A stretch of DNA of 64,000 bases from Metellina segmentata (taxonomy: Eukaryota; Arthropoda; Arachnida; Araneae; Tetragnathidae), in the NCBI GenBank assembly GCA_947359465.1, contig OX375872.1:78909641-78973640 (forward strand), read 5' to 3'. Of the stretch, positions 9,621 through 24,052 are shown piece after piece (the first letter of the stretch is position 1; the number at the start of each line of letters is the position of its first letter). The position numbers and the translations under genes were made by a program. The notes under the pieces were generated by a model that saw nothing but the letters and a program-made list of their open reading frames with translations, was not told the origin of the DNA and made no database searches.

Positions 9621-10473
9621 CTAGGGGGCCTGCCCCCTGCTCGCTAACGCTCGCCAACCCCCGGAGGATTGCTTCGCAATTCTCATTGGTTCGCTGCGCG
9701 AACCTATGCTCGCTTCGCCCGCCTCAATGAAGACACGTGTCCTAGCAGAAGGGATTGTTTACAAAATATGTTACTAAAAATTTTTTTCAAATCTAAATTT
9801 GCTGTATTACAGAAAAAATATATACAGTATCTCTAAAATCAGAATTCAAATGAAAACTTTGTGCAAATTTTGACTCGAAATGTGAGCGTTGCTTTGGAAA
9901 TTGAATACCCAGCATGTTTTTGTGTATACATTTTCCCAGCACTCAAACGACCCACACTTTTTCATTGAGTTTTTTCCGAAAGTTGTAGTGCAAACGTCTT
10001 ATTGAACTATAATTGTTGGCCCTAAAAAGGACCGTTTTTTAAATGGCCCTGAAAAGATCCTCCGCTTTCTTTGATTTCTAGGTGGAGTGGTCGTTCACGG
10101 TAAGACGTTTGTCGCCAACTAATTTTTGTCGCCAAATCAAGATGGCGGCCTAATTCCGTAACAGCAGATAGGGTTTCCATAACAAAAACGGCATATGTGA
10201 AGAAAATCAGCAAAAGGTGAAGGTTACCATATTTGGCGACAAATCGCCTTCTTACCGTGAACGACCACTCCACCGATTTCTATTATAAACTCTAACTGCA
10301 ACAACTCATTAAAATTTCCTTTTTTTTTTTTCAATAAAATTTCATCCGATAACGCTATAAATTCAATCGATGCGCGAGACTTCGCGATAAACAAACAATC
10401 GTACAGTGCTGCCAAAACGCGATTACAAATAACGTCTTTTTTGCGTGCCACGTAAGAGAATTATATATATAGA
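9621..10473 (-). mobile_element. Non-autonomous Helitron with a nested MITE
   Basis: Read on the minus strand the element starts with TCTATATATATAATTC at 10473 (host A before it) and ends at 9621 with CTAG (host T after it), as expected for Helitrons. Just inside the 3' end is a G+C hairpin, GGGGGC then GCCCCC. The last 125 bp are much richer in G+C and CpG than the surroundings. No Rep/helicase is encoded, so it would depend on a partner element. A minus-strand open frame at 10451-10280 beginning MARKKDVICNRVLAALYD sits near the 5' end and may be captured or chance sequence. A 194-bp MITE with its 8-bp duplication interrupts it. Confidence 0.72.
10081..10274. mobile_element. 194-bp MITE with 8-bp target duplication
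   Basis: Both ends read GGTGGAGTGGTCGTTCACGG inward, extending to about 25 bp with TAAGA. GATTTCTA occurs immediately outside at 10073-10080 and 10275-10282, an exact 8-bp target duplication. Eight-base duplications are made by hAT, Merlin and P-type transposases; the terminal bases do not settle which. It lies inside the Helitron at 9621-10473, so it inserted later. Confidence 0.9.
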
Positions 10474-11990
10474 TATAGCCAGTAAAATAAAGTAAGAGGT
10501 AAAGTAAGAAGTGACACTAGTCTCAAATTTTAGTAACGACCTCTTTCGCTTATACATCTCTACAAAAGTGATAATGCTCAAAAATGGATATTTCATTTTT
10601 TCATTCAACAAACATTTAATCAAATTTTTACAGATCATTCAAGTCAAGTGAAGAATGAAGTAACTACATTAATTGAACTGTAAAGGCGTAGATTTTCAGT
10701 CTTCATTATTTCCTATCGTTTGTAATTTGTCAACTTTTTTAATTTGTAATAACTTGTGTAATTAATTGTGTAATTAATTAATAATTTGTGTAACTTTTTT
10801 AATTTGTCACTTTAATTGAGAAGATGCGTTATTTATTTTACATATAACAGCATATTCGAAGGGTTCCTAGAAAGCTTTGTTTATTAAAAAAAGCTGTTTA
10901 GTTAACTACGTGAATTAAAGATCTGAATCCTTGTTTTTCTGTAAGTTACACTTAACCACTTATGTATTCCACTTTTAAAATTAAGCATTGTATTTTTATT
11001 TTCATAATTGTCTTATGGTTCCAGTTTCAAATGTTTTCAGTGTTGTAATAGGCTCTCGTTGAGAAAAAATGATTATAGGAGGTAGTTTTAACCAGTTTGT
11101 CATAAGAAAGGTATCGGTGTGCCTTACGAATGGTGAAACGTTTTAAATTGTGAAAGGTTTATTCATTTCAGCGTTTTAGTTTTAAACCTTTGACAAGCGC
11201 GTCAAATTTTTTACGTCATTTTAAATGTAAATAACATTCTAAGTAAAATTTATTGAATAACTTCTAAGAAAACTTTGTGAAATCGTTTTGAGTAAAATTT
11301 TTTTTAATTTATAGATACCAATTCGGAACAAAGTGGCAGGTTATTTGAAAGGGCATTTTTAATCAGTCAAAATTATGCTAATTTTTTAACAAATTGTCAA
11401 AAAGTATATTTTTGGTGTGCATAAAAATTTTAGTAATTAGTTTACGAGTGCCATGAGAAGAAAAATTTTGAAAATAGTTGCCTTAGAGCGACAAATCCCA
11501 CGTAACACAGTTAGTCCTAATCGACAAACATGATACATTTGTTTCTCTTGCATAATGAGTTCTCTCACTCCAATACTATCTAAATCCATTCTTTACAATT
11601 GCTGAATGAGCAGTTAGAGACACACCAAACTCAAACCAGGTCTGGCAGAACCAAAACCTCCAAACGCCATAGAGGCACAGTTTGTTAACGATTCCCTTAT
11701 CTCTGCGGGAAAGGATGAAATCATGGGAATCCCCTAATCTCTCAGGGAATGAAAGGGGAATACAGTGATGTGATTGTTGTTTCTAATTAAGCCAGTTTAG
11801 CGAACGGTTTGCCAAGGGGTGAAGATTCCAATCTTTCGCCCTCCACCCTTTCTTAGCGGTGAGAAATGAGCAGCTTTGTCTGTATTTTGAAATCGAACCC
11901 TTTTGTGTAATTCCCCCTGATAGGACGAAGTCCCCGCGACAGTCATTTTCGGTCCATGCATAACACTGAATCTCAACGCGCCGTCAGTGA
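10474..11990. other. No recognised gene
   Basis: Long A+T-rich stretch. The slightly G+C-richer part 11490-11990 contains short open frames (for example minus 12042-11797), but none shows a known motif, splice signals or repeat boundaries that I can support. Confidence 0.35.
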
Positions 11991-11999
11991 GAGACAGCA

Positions 12000-12880
12000 T
12001 TTTGATAGAAATGGCACGAGTCAGAAGCTTGAATCTTTGCATGGAGTCATCAATATCTTAAATTGCTTCAAAGTATCGAACACAACATACTCGTCGATGG
12101 AAATGCACGTTGGCAGGAGCTTGAACCTTTGTAGTAAGTCATCATCAGCTTTAGTTGTGTTGTGTGTTTCAACCAATTAAACACAATATACTCATAGATG
12201 GAAAATCTTGAACCTTTGCCGAAAGTCACCAATAGCTTTAATTGTTTAAACATATCGAGCACAATGTACTTAAAGGTGAAAATGCAGTGTCAGAAGCTTA
12301 AACCTTTGTAGTAAGTGATCAGCTTTAATTAAAGCAATCAAAACTACTGTTTACTTACTACGAGTACATATACGATACTCATAGTAATATATATATATAC
12401 ACTTACTACGAGTTACTATGTTGATTTTTACTATGATCATATCAATGAGTATGTTGTGTTCGATAAAGTATCGAACGCAACATACTCATAGATAGAATTG
12501 AAAGCGTCAAAGCTTGAACCTTTGCAGTAAGTTACCAACAAATTTAAATGCTTCAACATAGCAAGCACAACGTGCTCATAGATAAAAAAACGCGATATAA
12601 GCTTGAACCTTTGTAATAAGTCATCAATAGCTTAAGTTGCTTTTCAACATATCGCACACAACATACTCATAGGTAGGATTGAAATTCACGCGTCATGAGG
12701 TTGAACCTTTGCAGTTGGTCATCAACAGCTTTAGTTGCTTCAGCGCGTAGCAAACACAACATACTCATAGATAAAATGCACGCGTCAGGATCTTTAACCT
12801 TCGATGTAAGTCATCAACAGCTTTAATTGTGTCAACTAGTTAAGCTCTTTATACTCATAGATGGAAATGACACATCAAAA
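12000..12880 (+). repeat. Tandem array, about 90-bp unit, about 9 copies
   Basis: The landmark GCTTGAACCTTTG recurs near 12027, 12119, 12208, 12296, 12511, 12601, 12703 and 12793, each followed by a GTAAGTCATCA-like block and then CACAACATACTCATAGAT. A gap of about 215 bp between 12296 and 12511 contains diverged or rearranged unit material with a (TA)n tract. Short open frames in this stretch are products of the array. Confidence 0.85.
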
Positions 12881-13782
12881 GCGGTGATAAAATACATTTA
12901 AAGGAAGCCCGATGTGTAACATACAAGACCATTTGGGTAGCAGAAATTAAATATTCGCACTCCCTTTGATCTGTTTGTTGACACTGAAAGTACCTTTCCT
13001 AAATCACAGTTGACCAAACATTTCATTTTATTCAATACAGAAATAGAAGTGGATATGAAATATTTTGTTTCCAACTACTTAACAAATCTAATGCGAAAAA
13101 ATAAAGTCCATTCCTACTTTTCTAAATATTATTTGGCAGCATAAATTCTAAGCTTCTATCTATTTATAATACTGAACTATTTTAATTAGACATAATGTCC
13201 AATTCATTTCTTATTCGTTTTAAGGCCTTCTTTCAAATTTTTATCGAGTTAAATTATTGACTGGGGGAGTTAATAACTCAGGGGAATTTTTAAGGCCTGG
13301 CGTTTTATTTTTATTGTTTTACTCGTTTGAATTTTTAGAGAGTGCGAATGGAAAAAACTCCCGCATTCTTTTAGAAATACTTCAGTAAATCGCGTCCAAA
13401 ACAAGTGGCATGGAATCCATCAGTCAGTCTTAGAGAATTCGGAAACAGATCGAATTTCTCGCTTTCTGAAAAAACGGCTGCTATTCAAAAAAGTCTCTTT
13501 CTCCTTTCTCAATAAAATAAGACTTTGAAATGAGAATATTTACCCCATAGTTACTTTCAGTTTAATGTATCCTTCTAACAAGCAGCAAAACTTGGAATTT
13601 ACCAATAGCATAATTATGATTTATTAACACACATGCTCTTCCTTCAATTAGTTACAAATAAAACTATGAAGATCATCAAAATTTATCTCTGTTCCTACAA
13701 ATTTTAAATACTTTCATTACATCTTTCAAGTCATGTTTACATTTCACTAGTAACTAATCACTATATATATATATATATATAT

Positions 13783-16602
13783 AAGGGCAATTCCATGTGA
13801 CGGACGTATCATTGGACGATAAAAGCAATTCTCACAATTACATAATTAAAATATCTGAATTTATTTTTGGTATTTATATAGAGGATAACTATCTCTAAAA
13901 GCATCACTAGTAAATATTTTTATTTTAAAATCAGAAATAGAGTTAATACTTACTTTGGAGGTGTTACGGGCGTATCCCTTTAGGAAAAATAATTTTGTCA
14001 CTCTGAACACAAATGACAAATCATCTGATGTTTACAAAGGAAAATAATAAAAATTTGTTTTTTTTATGAATGAAGTAGATTCAACGATATTAAAAATACA
14101 TAGGTTATCTAATTTATGTACAATTTGAATTTTTAATAAGTATTTCAAATTGTAACTGACGTATAATGTAGTGTAACGGATGTATTATCTTCTGAAATAC
14201 ATACACTGTTTTATGATTACTTACTGTACAAAATGTGTTACAATAAATTGTTACCATAAATAAAAGAAAAATAATAAAAATTGAACATTACCATAATAAA
14301 TGGTTAGAAAAAATCATAATTTAATGACATTTTCAAAATTTAGTGGTACTACACAATGATAAAACATTTTTAAGTTAAAAAAATTGTACATATTAAATAA
14401 TATATCAAATGTCAATCCAAATCGATTATCTATTGAGATTCACCAATTATGTCTACAATATCTTCTATTTTCACAACAGAAATGTCATGTTTTCAGCCAA
14501 TGTCTTTTTTTTTTAAACTTTACACCGATTGGACTATATCACTTGTCCGACAAAATCCTTTTGTTCCTCTTTTCTTTAGTCAGTTTTATAATGACCCATG
14601 AGCCGAAAGTTATAATGCCATTACTGGATACAGATTTATATAGGTCGGCTGCATTTTTGTTAACTTTTTTATAAAAATGTTTTTGATCTAAAGTGAAAAG
14701 GAGTTCCAGATTTTCTCGAAATTGTTGAAACATACACAATATTTTTAGAATTTGCTATTACACTGTGAATTGAGTGAGTCTTTGGACTTGTTCGTATGCC
14801 TTTAAATCGCTCGTTCAAGTTGTTAATGTTGCTTTCAATTGTTTCTTTACATACAAAGATTATACTTGTTTTCTAAGAGTTTTCCCTTACAGTAACAAAA
14901 TTTTCTGCATTCTGCATTGTTAATTGTCTTGGTTTAATTTTTTGCCACATTTGAAATTTCATTTGGCCACTTACACCATCAGGTGGGTCTTTTCCATGGG
15001 ATGTGACAAAGAAATGCCAGTTAAGTTTAACTTCAAAATCATCTTCTCCATATGTAATATTGAGCAAATTAAACTTCTGTTTGAAAGGTTGTGAAGCACA
15101 TCTGAAAATATATTAACTTCCTTTAACTTTGGAAGTTTAGTCTTCAAGTCTTTAATTATTGCTTCATGGAAAGAGTGGACTGCATACATATAATTTTGTA
15201 TGTAGTTAGATATGATGGAGTATGATTCAAGAACTTTACATGGTAACCAAGCAACCGCAGTGTAAATAGTGACCTGCTAGTCTTTATTCCAATGGGCTGA
15301 TTAAAGTTCATCTTGAAACTTTATTGAAAAATTTTCACTAAAATCAACTTGTAGAATTATAGAATATTTTGTTACATTTTCGTTTGCTTTTGTAAAGAAT
15401 TCAGACTATTCTTTCTTAATAAAACAATGCTTTAAAAAATATTTAATCTTTTCCTTGATGATCGCAAGAACATTTTCTATAGTGCCACTTTCTTTAGTTT
15501 TTGTAAATGCATTCTCCACTGAATTCCATTGATACCATGTTACTTCTTTGCTTTTTTCTTCTTCAAAAATTTGGTTTGTGGGAATTTTCAAAATTGTGAA
15601 GATTTTTACATCTGACACAAATGTTTAACATGCATTCTTCTGAATAGGTACAACCGATTTCCTGAATAAAATCCATTGTACGTTTGGTAAAATTGTGATG
15701 CACTAAAGCATCCAATAAAAATTGAATGTTGCTATGACATGGACAGACACATACATTATGTGGAGTCCGAGAAAATAACAGTACATGCTATGGTCTTAAA
15801 CTTGAAAACTTCGACAATTCAATCTTTTGTTCGGGGTTTTTGTTTTATTAAGCTCGTGAGTTTCTTTCAGTGTGAAATACTTGTCACTTTTGTTTGTTTT
15901 TTTTTACCATTTTTCCAAACTGCTTTAACATCTTTTCGTCCTGGAGCCTGACGGGAAATATCATCTTCTTGATAAAAAGAAATCACTGCGTCTTCTGATT
16001 CTCTAGAAAGTAATTTTTTTAGGAAGAAATATGTTCTTAATACAGCCAATTTCCTTAGCAAGTTGGGAATTATTGTGAGCCTTCTTTGTGGGTTTTTCGT
16101 CAGGGCCATTTTAACTTTTTTATTGCTTTTCCTAATGACTGAGGTGATCTAGATTTGTCGCCAAATAATAAAAATTACAAAAAAATAGACGTGTCAACAC
16201 AAATATTAGCAAATACATGTAAAGGTAAGGCACAAATTGTCTTTTTCCTGGTTTAAAAAAATATTTTCCACTTAAATTTTTTGTACTTAATATTGTAGTT
16301 TTATACATTAATAGTTTTTTATTCTTAAATCAATATGGTAACTTTTTTCTAAACAAATTTGTAGAACCAGTGTCCATGGTATACAAATAATGTGTTCGCT
16401 ACACAGTAGTGATACGTCCGTTACATATCAATGAAACATCTGTTACACATTCCAAAAAAAATATTTGCATGTTTAAAAATATTTTTTTTTATCAGACATT
16501 ATTATGCTATTTGTGATTGCTTTACTTCAATAATATTGAACGTCTATACTTGTAATTAATGTTGTCAGAAAACTTTCCCAAAAATTTGTTACGGACGTAT
16601 CC
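13783..16602. mobile_element. Decayed DNA transposon with repeated subterminal motifs
   Basis: A motif close to TGTAACGGACGTATC occurs at 13797, 13962, 14172 (plus sense), 16411 and 16433 (minus sense) and 16587 (plus sense). The copies cluster on both sides of a minus-strand pseudogene and are absent from the middle. Such clusters are typical of transposase-binding subterminal repeats. The left end probably begins near GGGCAATTCCATG (13785), just after a (TA)n run. No matching right terminus was found, so the right boundary is a guess. Confidence 0.5.
14539..16109 (-). pseudogene. Uncharacterised transposon-borne gene, decayed
   Basis: From 16109 downward the minus strand encodes, with frame changes, a block with FYQEDDISRQAPGRKDV (about 15985-15935), a segment at 15618-15406, YAVHSFHEAIIKDLKTKLPK (about 15185), NIFSD (about 15110), LNWHFFVTSHGKDPPDGVSG (about 15020-14960), and KHFYKKVNKNAADLYKSVSS (about 14680-14610) with GIITFGSWVIIKLTKEKR. 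From memory, the SRQAPGRKDV and WxFFATSHGKG..DGxGG blocks recur together in an uncharacterised multicopy family of arthropods and cnidarians. The Asp in the FSD block and the His in SHGK are candidate functional residues, but the function is unknown. The position between clusters of subterminal motifs suggests that it was the transposase gene of this element. Confidence 0.55.
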
Positions 16603-16817
16603 ATATGCAAGATATAGAAAGTTTTCTCCTTCCCAAAACTTTAATACAAATAATACTTTCATTTTTATGAGTTTTTTTTTATAGTATACTATTATATTAT
16701 TACTATAGGTTTGAAAGATTCGGATATTATATGTTCCTCTATCATAAATATGGCAATAAATATGATATACCAAAACCAAGTACAATAGTAAATATTTTTT
16801 ATCCAAATTTAAATGAT

Positions 16818-16912
16818 CCTCGCATCTTTCCCTTGAGGGACTGATCCCGGACCGTCGTCAATAACCCGTTGTGTTGCTCTAGTAGGATGTTAATAAAAAT
16901 TACCATTACCAT
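16818..16912 (+). repeat. SINE-like repeat S, 3' part
   Basis: It contains CCTTGAGGGACTGATCCCGG, ACCGTCGTCAATAACCCG and TTGTGTTGCTC, shared with the fuller copies at 51165 and 51370. Confidence 0.65.
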
Positions 16913-17076
16913 ACCAAATTTAACTGACTTCTACATTTATACAGAGCTGTAAATTTACTATTCGGTGATAGATTCTAATAGCCAGACAAATTACCATAAT
17001 TTTGATGTATAATATTTATTAATTTACACATTTTAATTTTTGGACTTCTGGTTTACTTAAGCGTGCGTGGAAATGC

Positions 17077-17077
<1 letters not shown>

Positions 17078-17171
<94 letters not shown>

Positions 17172-17222
17172 TAGATATAAATATATATATATATATATAT
17201 AGATAGATAGATATAGATATAA

Positions 17223-17274
<52 letters not shown>

Positions 17275-17276
17275 AT
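17078..17276. repeat. Compound microsatellite (TA)n, (GATA)n, (GA)n
   Basis: A run of TA is followed by GATA repeats, a second TA/GATA block and a final GA run at about 17241-17272. Open frames rich in Tyr, Ile and Ser across it are artefacts. Confidence 0.95.
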
Positions 17277-17289
17277 AGATTATGATATT

Positions 17290-17462
17290 TCACGTTGGTG
17301 TGAAGAAGAAATTTGGATAATGGGGTATGAGATCAGCTGTTAACCTCGTCATTTGACCTTGAATTGAAATTACTAGTTGTTGTCCCTGAGTCTTTGCCTT
17401 TAGACTTGACACCCGACCGTCGCCAATGTGTGTTGTTCCAGTGCGAATTGAATTCAACTACC
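17290..17462 (+). repeat. SINE-like repeat S, nearly full copy
   Basis: It carries the shared order: GGTGTGAAG, then a CAGCTGTTAACCTCGTCAT block, TTGTCCCTGAGTCTTTGCC, CCGACCGTCGCCAAT and TTCAACTACCTACCT. This matches 51165-51365 with many substitutions. Confidence 0.7.
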
Positions 17463-18459
17463 TACCTATAGACGAGTAGGCTGTTTTCGGGTTTGGAGCT
17501 CAAGGGTGTACCATATTGAGCCAATCTGTCCCAAACACAAGACATACAACCCACCAAGAAAGGAAAAAAACAGATGGGTAGACGAGGGTAAAAATAAAGG
17601 AGGAAAGATTACTCGGGTACCTCGGTGTTGTGATACCCGCACGCACTTGAAATATGTGCCCCTGAGGGCATACACGGGTAGGATCTGTCGTGGCTTAGTG
17701 TATTTGACTAGTGTTTGTAGTCTGTGAGCTGTATTTTACCCTGTAACTTCCCTGAGTGCATTTATCTCGTCTTTGTCAGTAAATCTTTCCTTGTGTATTT
17801 CCATCTACTTGACGGAAAAACATTACTTGGAGCAGCTTGGTTAGATCTGGTCCTTGAGCCATAAGAACTAGCCTTTACAAGAAGTTTCATTTAAACGTCC
17901 ATGAATCAGAAAGGATGCACATAATCCTCCCTTAAGGTATGTGTGGTAAAAAGGGTAGTTGAGCACACCAAGAGCCCTTTTAAGTGAAGCGAGTAATAAA
18001 GCGTATTTGAGACCGAGATTCTTGTCACAGTAACCGAAATAATCGGGTAAAGACGGGATTTATTCCAAATTTCTACTCTCAGTCTCCCCTAATCGCAATT
18101 CCCCTTTGAGCAATTTTGGTAAATTCCCGGAAAAGAGGAAAAGCGCAATGCTTTATGGTTTTGGCTCCAAGCTTATCACTAAATTACGTCTTAGAACTTC
18201 ATTAAACGAGGCACTCTTTCCTTGGCTCAATTAATGCTTCAGTTAAAGGTAGATACTTGAACTTTAGCCGGAAGGCAACGATTTTGTATGGGGTTTGATT
18301 CCTTCAATCAAATTAAAATCAAATTTCGTTTCGCACTCAAATTGTTCGGAAATGTTTGCCGAGCTGAAAAACAGCCTAGGGAAACGATTAAAGATTAATA
18401 TGTTAGCGCATTTGCATCTATAGAGAGTGGGAAGAAAGCTAATTATGTATTTGCTGAGG
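17463..18459. other. No confirmed gene; possible degraded retroelement
   Basis: This part is somewhat richer in G+C. Around 17750-17840 there is an LTR-like 3' context, but no matching second copy or TG...CA pair could be shown. No coding evidence. Confidence 0.3.
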
Positions 18460-19053
18460 TTGCTCAAGAGAATATAATCCTCGTTGGCGAATTTCAAAGC
18501 ACGCCTACAGGTATAACTGACACAGGAAAATTTTGACATTGGAATATAGGTATTTTGTTTAATTAACATCGTACTGGAGCAACTCAACGGGCTATTTATG
18601 TTGGTCTATATATGTATTAGACGAATTTAAGCCTATATCAGACATTATACACAAGTTATTGATTTTAATTCCTTACCAATTGGGGGGTGCTCCAGAGTAC
18701 GAGACTTTAATTCAACTACCTACCTTACCACTTGTTAACTTTTAACACTAATGTTCATACAATAATTAGATAATCCGAGTTGGCGAATTTGAAAGAATGC
18801 CTATAGGTAAAACTGGCAGGAAAAGTTTCACATTGCAATATAAGTCTATACCATACTTTATACTAGTTATTGTTTTAATTCCTTACCACTTGTATTGTTA
18901 CTCCACTGCGGCTTTAATTAATTTATCTACCTTACCACTTGTTAACTTTTAGCACTGATTTTCATACAAAAATTAAATATTCCTAGTTGGCGAATTTAAA
19001 AGTACGCCTATAGATATAACTGACAGAAAAATTTTGTCAATCTATATAAATAA

Positions 19054-20789
<1,736 letters not shown>

Positions 20790-21574
20790 TTTAATATAAG
20801 TCTATACCAGACTTAATACTAGTTATTGATTTTAATTCCTTACCATTTGTAGGAGGTGTTAACTTTTAACAATCATATTCGTACAATAATTAGATTAATC
20901 CTCGTTGGCGAGTATCAAAGCAACCTATAGGTATAACTGACACATGATAACTTTTACATTGCAATACCATACTTTATATTAGATATTGATTTTAATTCTT
21001 TTCCGCTTGTTAACTTTTAACACTCTTTATAATTAATAATCAGACAATAATTAGATGAGCTTAAACAATTTTTGAATGTCAAATATTTAGTAAAAGGACT
21101 GCTGATTATTTGTCTTTTTAGTTGTTAGACGATACCTACTTTTGAATATGGTTGTGTTGTCGGGAGTCAATAATATAAATATCTTCATCATAAACGTTGT
21201 ATAATACAAAATACATTTTTGCAATACACATTCTTCATATCTCAACTTGCTAACTGTTCCATTATAATGCAATTACAATTGTTCCATAACAATTCATTGT
21301 TCCCTTATAATGCAACTTTGGAATATGGTTGTGTAGTCTGTAGTTCATCATAAATGTCTTAATCATAACCCCGATATAAGGTACAATACAAAATATATAA
21401 CTGCAATATATTTCTTTCAGATTTCGACGTGGTAACAAATGTTTACTATCCTGTTTATTGAGATCATTACATAAAATAACCTCTGAAAAGCATATATTTT
21501 CTTTTATATTTAAATTATTTTCTAATATATTACATAGCCATATAAATTGCTCAAAACTCCTTAATGAGATTTTC

Positions 21575-21657
21575 CGTTGGAATTGATCCCGGACAGACGT
21601 CAATAGCTCGTTGTGTTGGTTCAGAACGACGTTAATTGAAATATCTACCTACCTTAA
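21575..21657 (+). repeat. SINE-like repeat S, 3' fragment
   Basis: It contains GGAATTGATCCCGGACAGAC, GTCAATAGCTCGTTGTGTTG and CTACCTACCTTA, matching the 3' half of repeat S. Confidence 0.6.
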
Positions 21658-22216
21658 TGAGATAAATATTCATTTTTCATTATATACTAAACCCAAAAAT
21701 CATTTTTTAAAGAAATATTTTATACCCAAGTTGTTGTTTTTTTAAACAATTTTACCTTTTCTAACTATCAAATAGTTTACCAGTAAACCAGGAACTTCTT
21801 CTTTGACAGATTTGAAATTTTAAAAATTTATATCATTGACTTTAAAAAATCTAAAATTTCATTTCTAATATTTTACTGTGTTTTCACGCTTCATTGCTTG
21901 TGGAACAACTAACCATGTGAGCATGAATTAATAATAAATTATAAAAAATCATTTATAACTAATTTACTTAACTCGCGTTTACTTAAATGCGTCTCATGTT
22001 CATCGATCAGTTTATTACTTATAAATACAAAGCTACAGAACTTCTAAACCTACTAAACATGCTTGACGTAATACCTTTCTATATAATATATAATATTCTT
22101 CTGTATTATAGTTAATTATGTTTATGTCTGTTTTCAAATAGTTATAAAATTATAAATTTACTGTACCAATGTTATAAATTAAATATAAAAGTTTGTACTC
22201 AAATTACTTTTAAGTA
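21658..22216. other. No recognised feature
   Basis: A+T-rich sequence with no coding run or repeat boundary seen. Confidence 0.4.
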
Positions 22217-22733
22217 CACTCATTGCCATAAAAATTTTCGCACCATGAAAAAGTCGTCAAAATGAAACGAAATTTTACACATGTAAGTACTACTTTGATA
22301 TAAGTCAGTGATTAGAAAATCAAAGAAAAAGGATCCTTTATTGCAGAAAAAAGTACAAATGAACGGAAGTTTTAGTACTCTGTTGGCCTACTTGACGAGC
22401 TACTCGCCGAGCTTACCACCCAGCTTCCATCATCCCGATGATTCTTCCCTCTCGAACTCTGACAGCTACTAATATTGTCTTCTATGGCGGCGTAACGGCA
22501 TGTCTACCTCAACGTTTTCTTTGCAAAAGATTAAGTACACTCGAACAAGCTCTGCTTACCTGTTTTATACTCCAAGGAGAACGAAGTTCAACGCCTTCTA
22601 GTGGCATTACGCAATACGCAATCACTCTGCATTTCTAATCATTTGCATATCCGGCCGACATGTACCTTCATGCCAAGTTTCGTTACGATCCCACGATTAT
22701 TTCTTGGTGCGCCAATTTTTATGGCAATGAGTG
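22217..22733. mobile_element. Tc1/mariner-type MITE, 517 bp
   Basis: Both ends read CACTCATTGCCATAAAAATT inward, continuing to a shared CGCACCA block, and TA lies just outside each end (22215-22216, 22734-22735). TA duplication and these termini fit a Tc1-like non-autonomous element. The interior is richer in G+C than its surroundings but encodes no transposase motif. Confidence 0.88.
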
Positions 22734-22735
22734 TA

Positions 22736-23574
22736 TTTCACTCCATATAGTAACTAATAGACTAATAATCGATTAGTCCCTTAGTTAATATTATATAACT
22801 ACCAGAATTTATAAACATACTAGTCTAGTTGAAAAATAAAATCTATATGTTTGACGTAACACTAGCTTATTCTTCTGCATTGTACTTAATATGTTATGGT
22901 GTTTCTGTGCTATATATATATTTAAATTGTTATAGAATTATAATTGTACTGTGTCGATGTTATAAATGAAATATAAAAGTTTGTACTTAATTACTCATAA
23001 GTATTTCACTGCCATATTGGCATTCCAGTTTAATTTCAGCGCAGAATTTCATATTGCCTCAGGAAAAATATATAGCATTCAATTGCACTTAAACTCTCTA
23101 GAATTACCCAATCTCCCCATTTCATCTAGCCTCGTAATTCTCTATTTCTTTTTTTATATATATGAAGTAATTTCCTCCAATAATTCTCCCCCCACATATT
23201 GCAAGATTACTTTTCTTACGAGTTTTAATCCAGTTTGATGATTTGTGAGAGAGTGATATTTGACGTGGCCCTTTGTAGAACTACTAATTCAGAAAATATA
23301 GAGATAGATAGAGAGATATAAGATATATACGTGTTCGCGTGTAATGTGTCGAAATTCTTTTAGATTATGGAATTTTCTGTATTTCATTGAGTTTATTCCT
23401 TCTCTTCCAACTCTGAAAGTTTTACTAATCACAGCAGAGAAACGCTTTTGAAGAGTTTAGTTTAAAGATGTAGTCCTTACATGGGAAATTATAAAAAGGT
23501 TGTAACATAAAAAAATTTGTGAGACATACATAGACTAGCACAGTCTGTAATGTATTGAGAGCTTCTTTGAAATT
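22736..23574. other. No recognised gene
   Basis: A+T-rich DNA with a short GATA/GAGA stretch at about 23300-23330. The 22966-23238 open frame has no recognisable motif. Confidence 0.4.
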
Positions 23575-23800
23575 CTAATCAGGGTCAAATGCGACGGAAA
23601 AAGTAGGGATGAAATCCAGTATTGAGAATTTCGTTCTAACTTTAATCAGTGTCAAATGCTACGGGAAAAGTACAGCTGAAAACCAGTATTGAGAATTTTC
23701 GTCGTTTATTTATCGGTGTTTAGAACTTTGTTCAAGCTCTTATTAGTGTACTGCTAAGGGAAAATATAGTGCTAAAACCGGTATTGAGAATTTCCGTCGA
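23575..23800 (+). repeat. Tandem repeat, about 70-bp unit, 3 copies
   Basis: The block AATCAG.GTCAAATGC.ACGG..AAAGTA, ending CAGTATTGAGAATTTCG, recurs at about 23580, 23642 and 23735 (diverged). Confidence 0.7.
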
Positions 23801-23883
23801 TAAGCTACCGATATTGAAACTCTAACCGATTAATACGACTTATACAAAATCACCATTGTATTATTCTTGAGAATTCTTCTCAA

Positions 23884-24052
23884 AGAATTTCTCATAAAAA
23901 TTAATATTATAAAGTCTCTTTCCCATAAGAATTAATACTATAAAGTCTCTTTCTAAGAAGAATTAATAATATTATGCAGTCTCTTTCGCATAAGAATTAA
24001 TAATATTATACAGTCTCTTTCGCATAAGAATTAATAATACTATAAAGTATTC
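23884..24052 (+). repeat. Tandem repeat, about 36-bp unit, 5 copies
   Basis: CATAAGAATTAATAATATTATA followed by AAGTCTCTTTC or CAGTCTCTTTC recurs five times with small differences. Confidence 0.8.

Noticed and set aside
9542..9730. 62-codon open frame over the G+C-rich patch
   Set aside because: The patch is the Helitron 3' end and the frame spans its boundary.
17057..17293. Minus-strand open frame rich in Tyr, Ile and Ser
   Set aside because: Direct translation of (TA)n, (GATA)n and (GA)n; not a protein.
17500..17850. Possible solo LTR
   Set aside because: Plausible composition and 3' context, but no second copy, no convincing TG...CA pair and no duplication.
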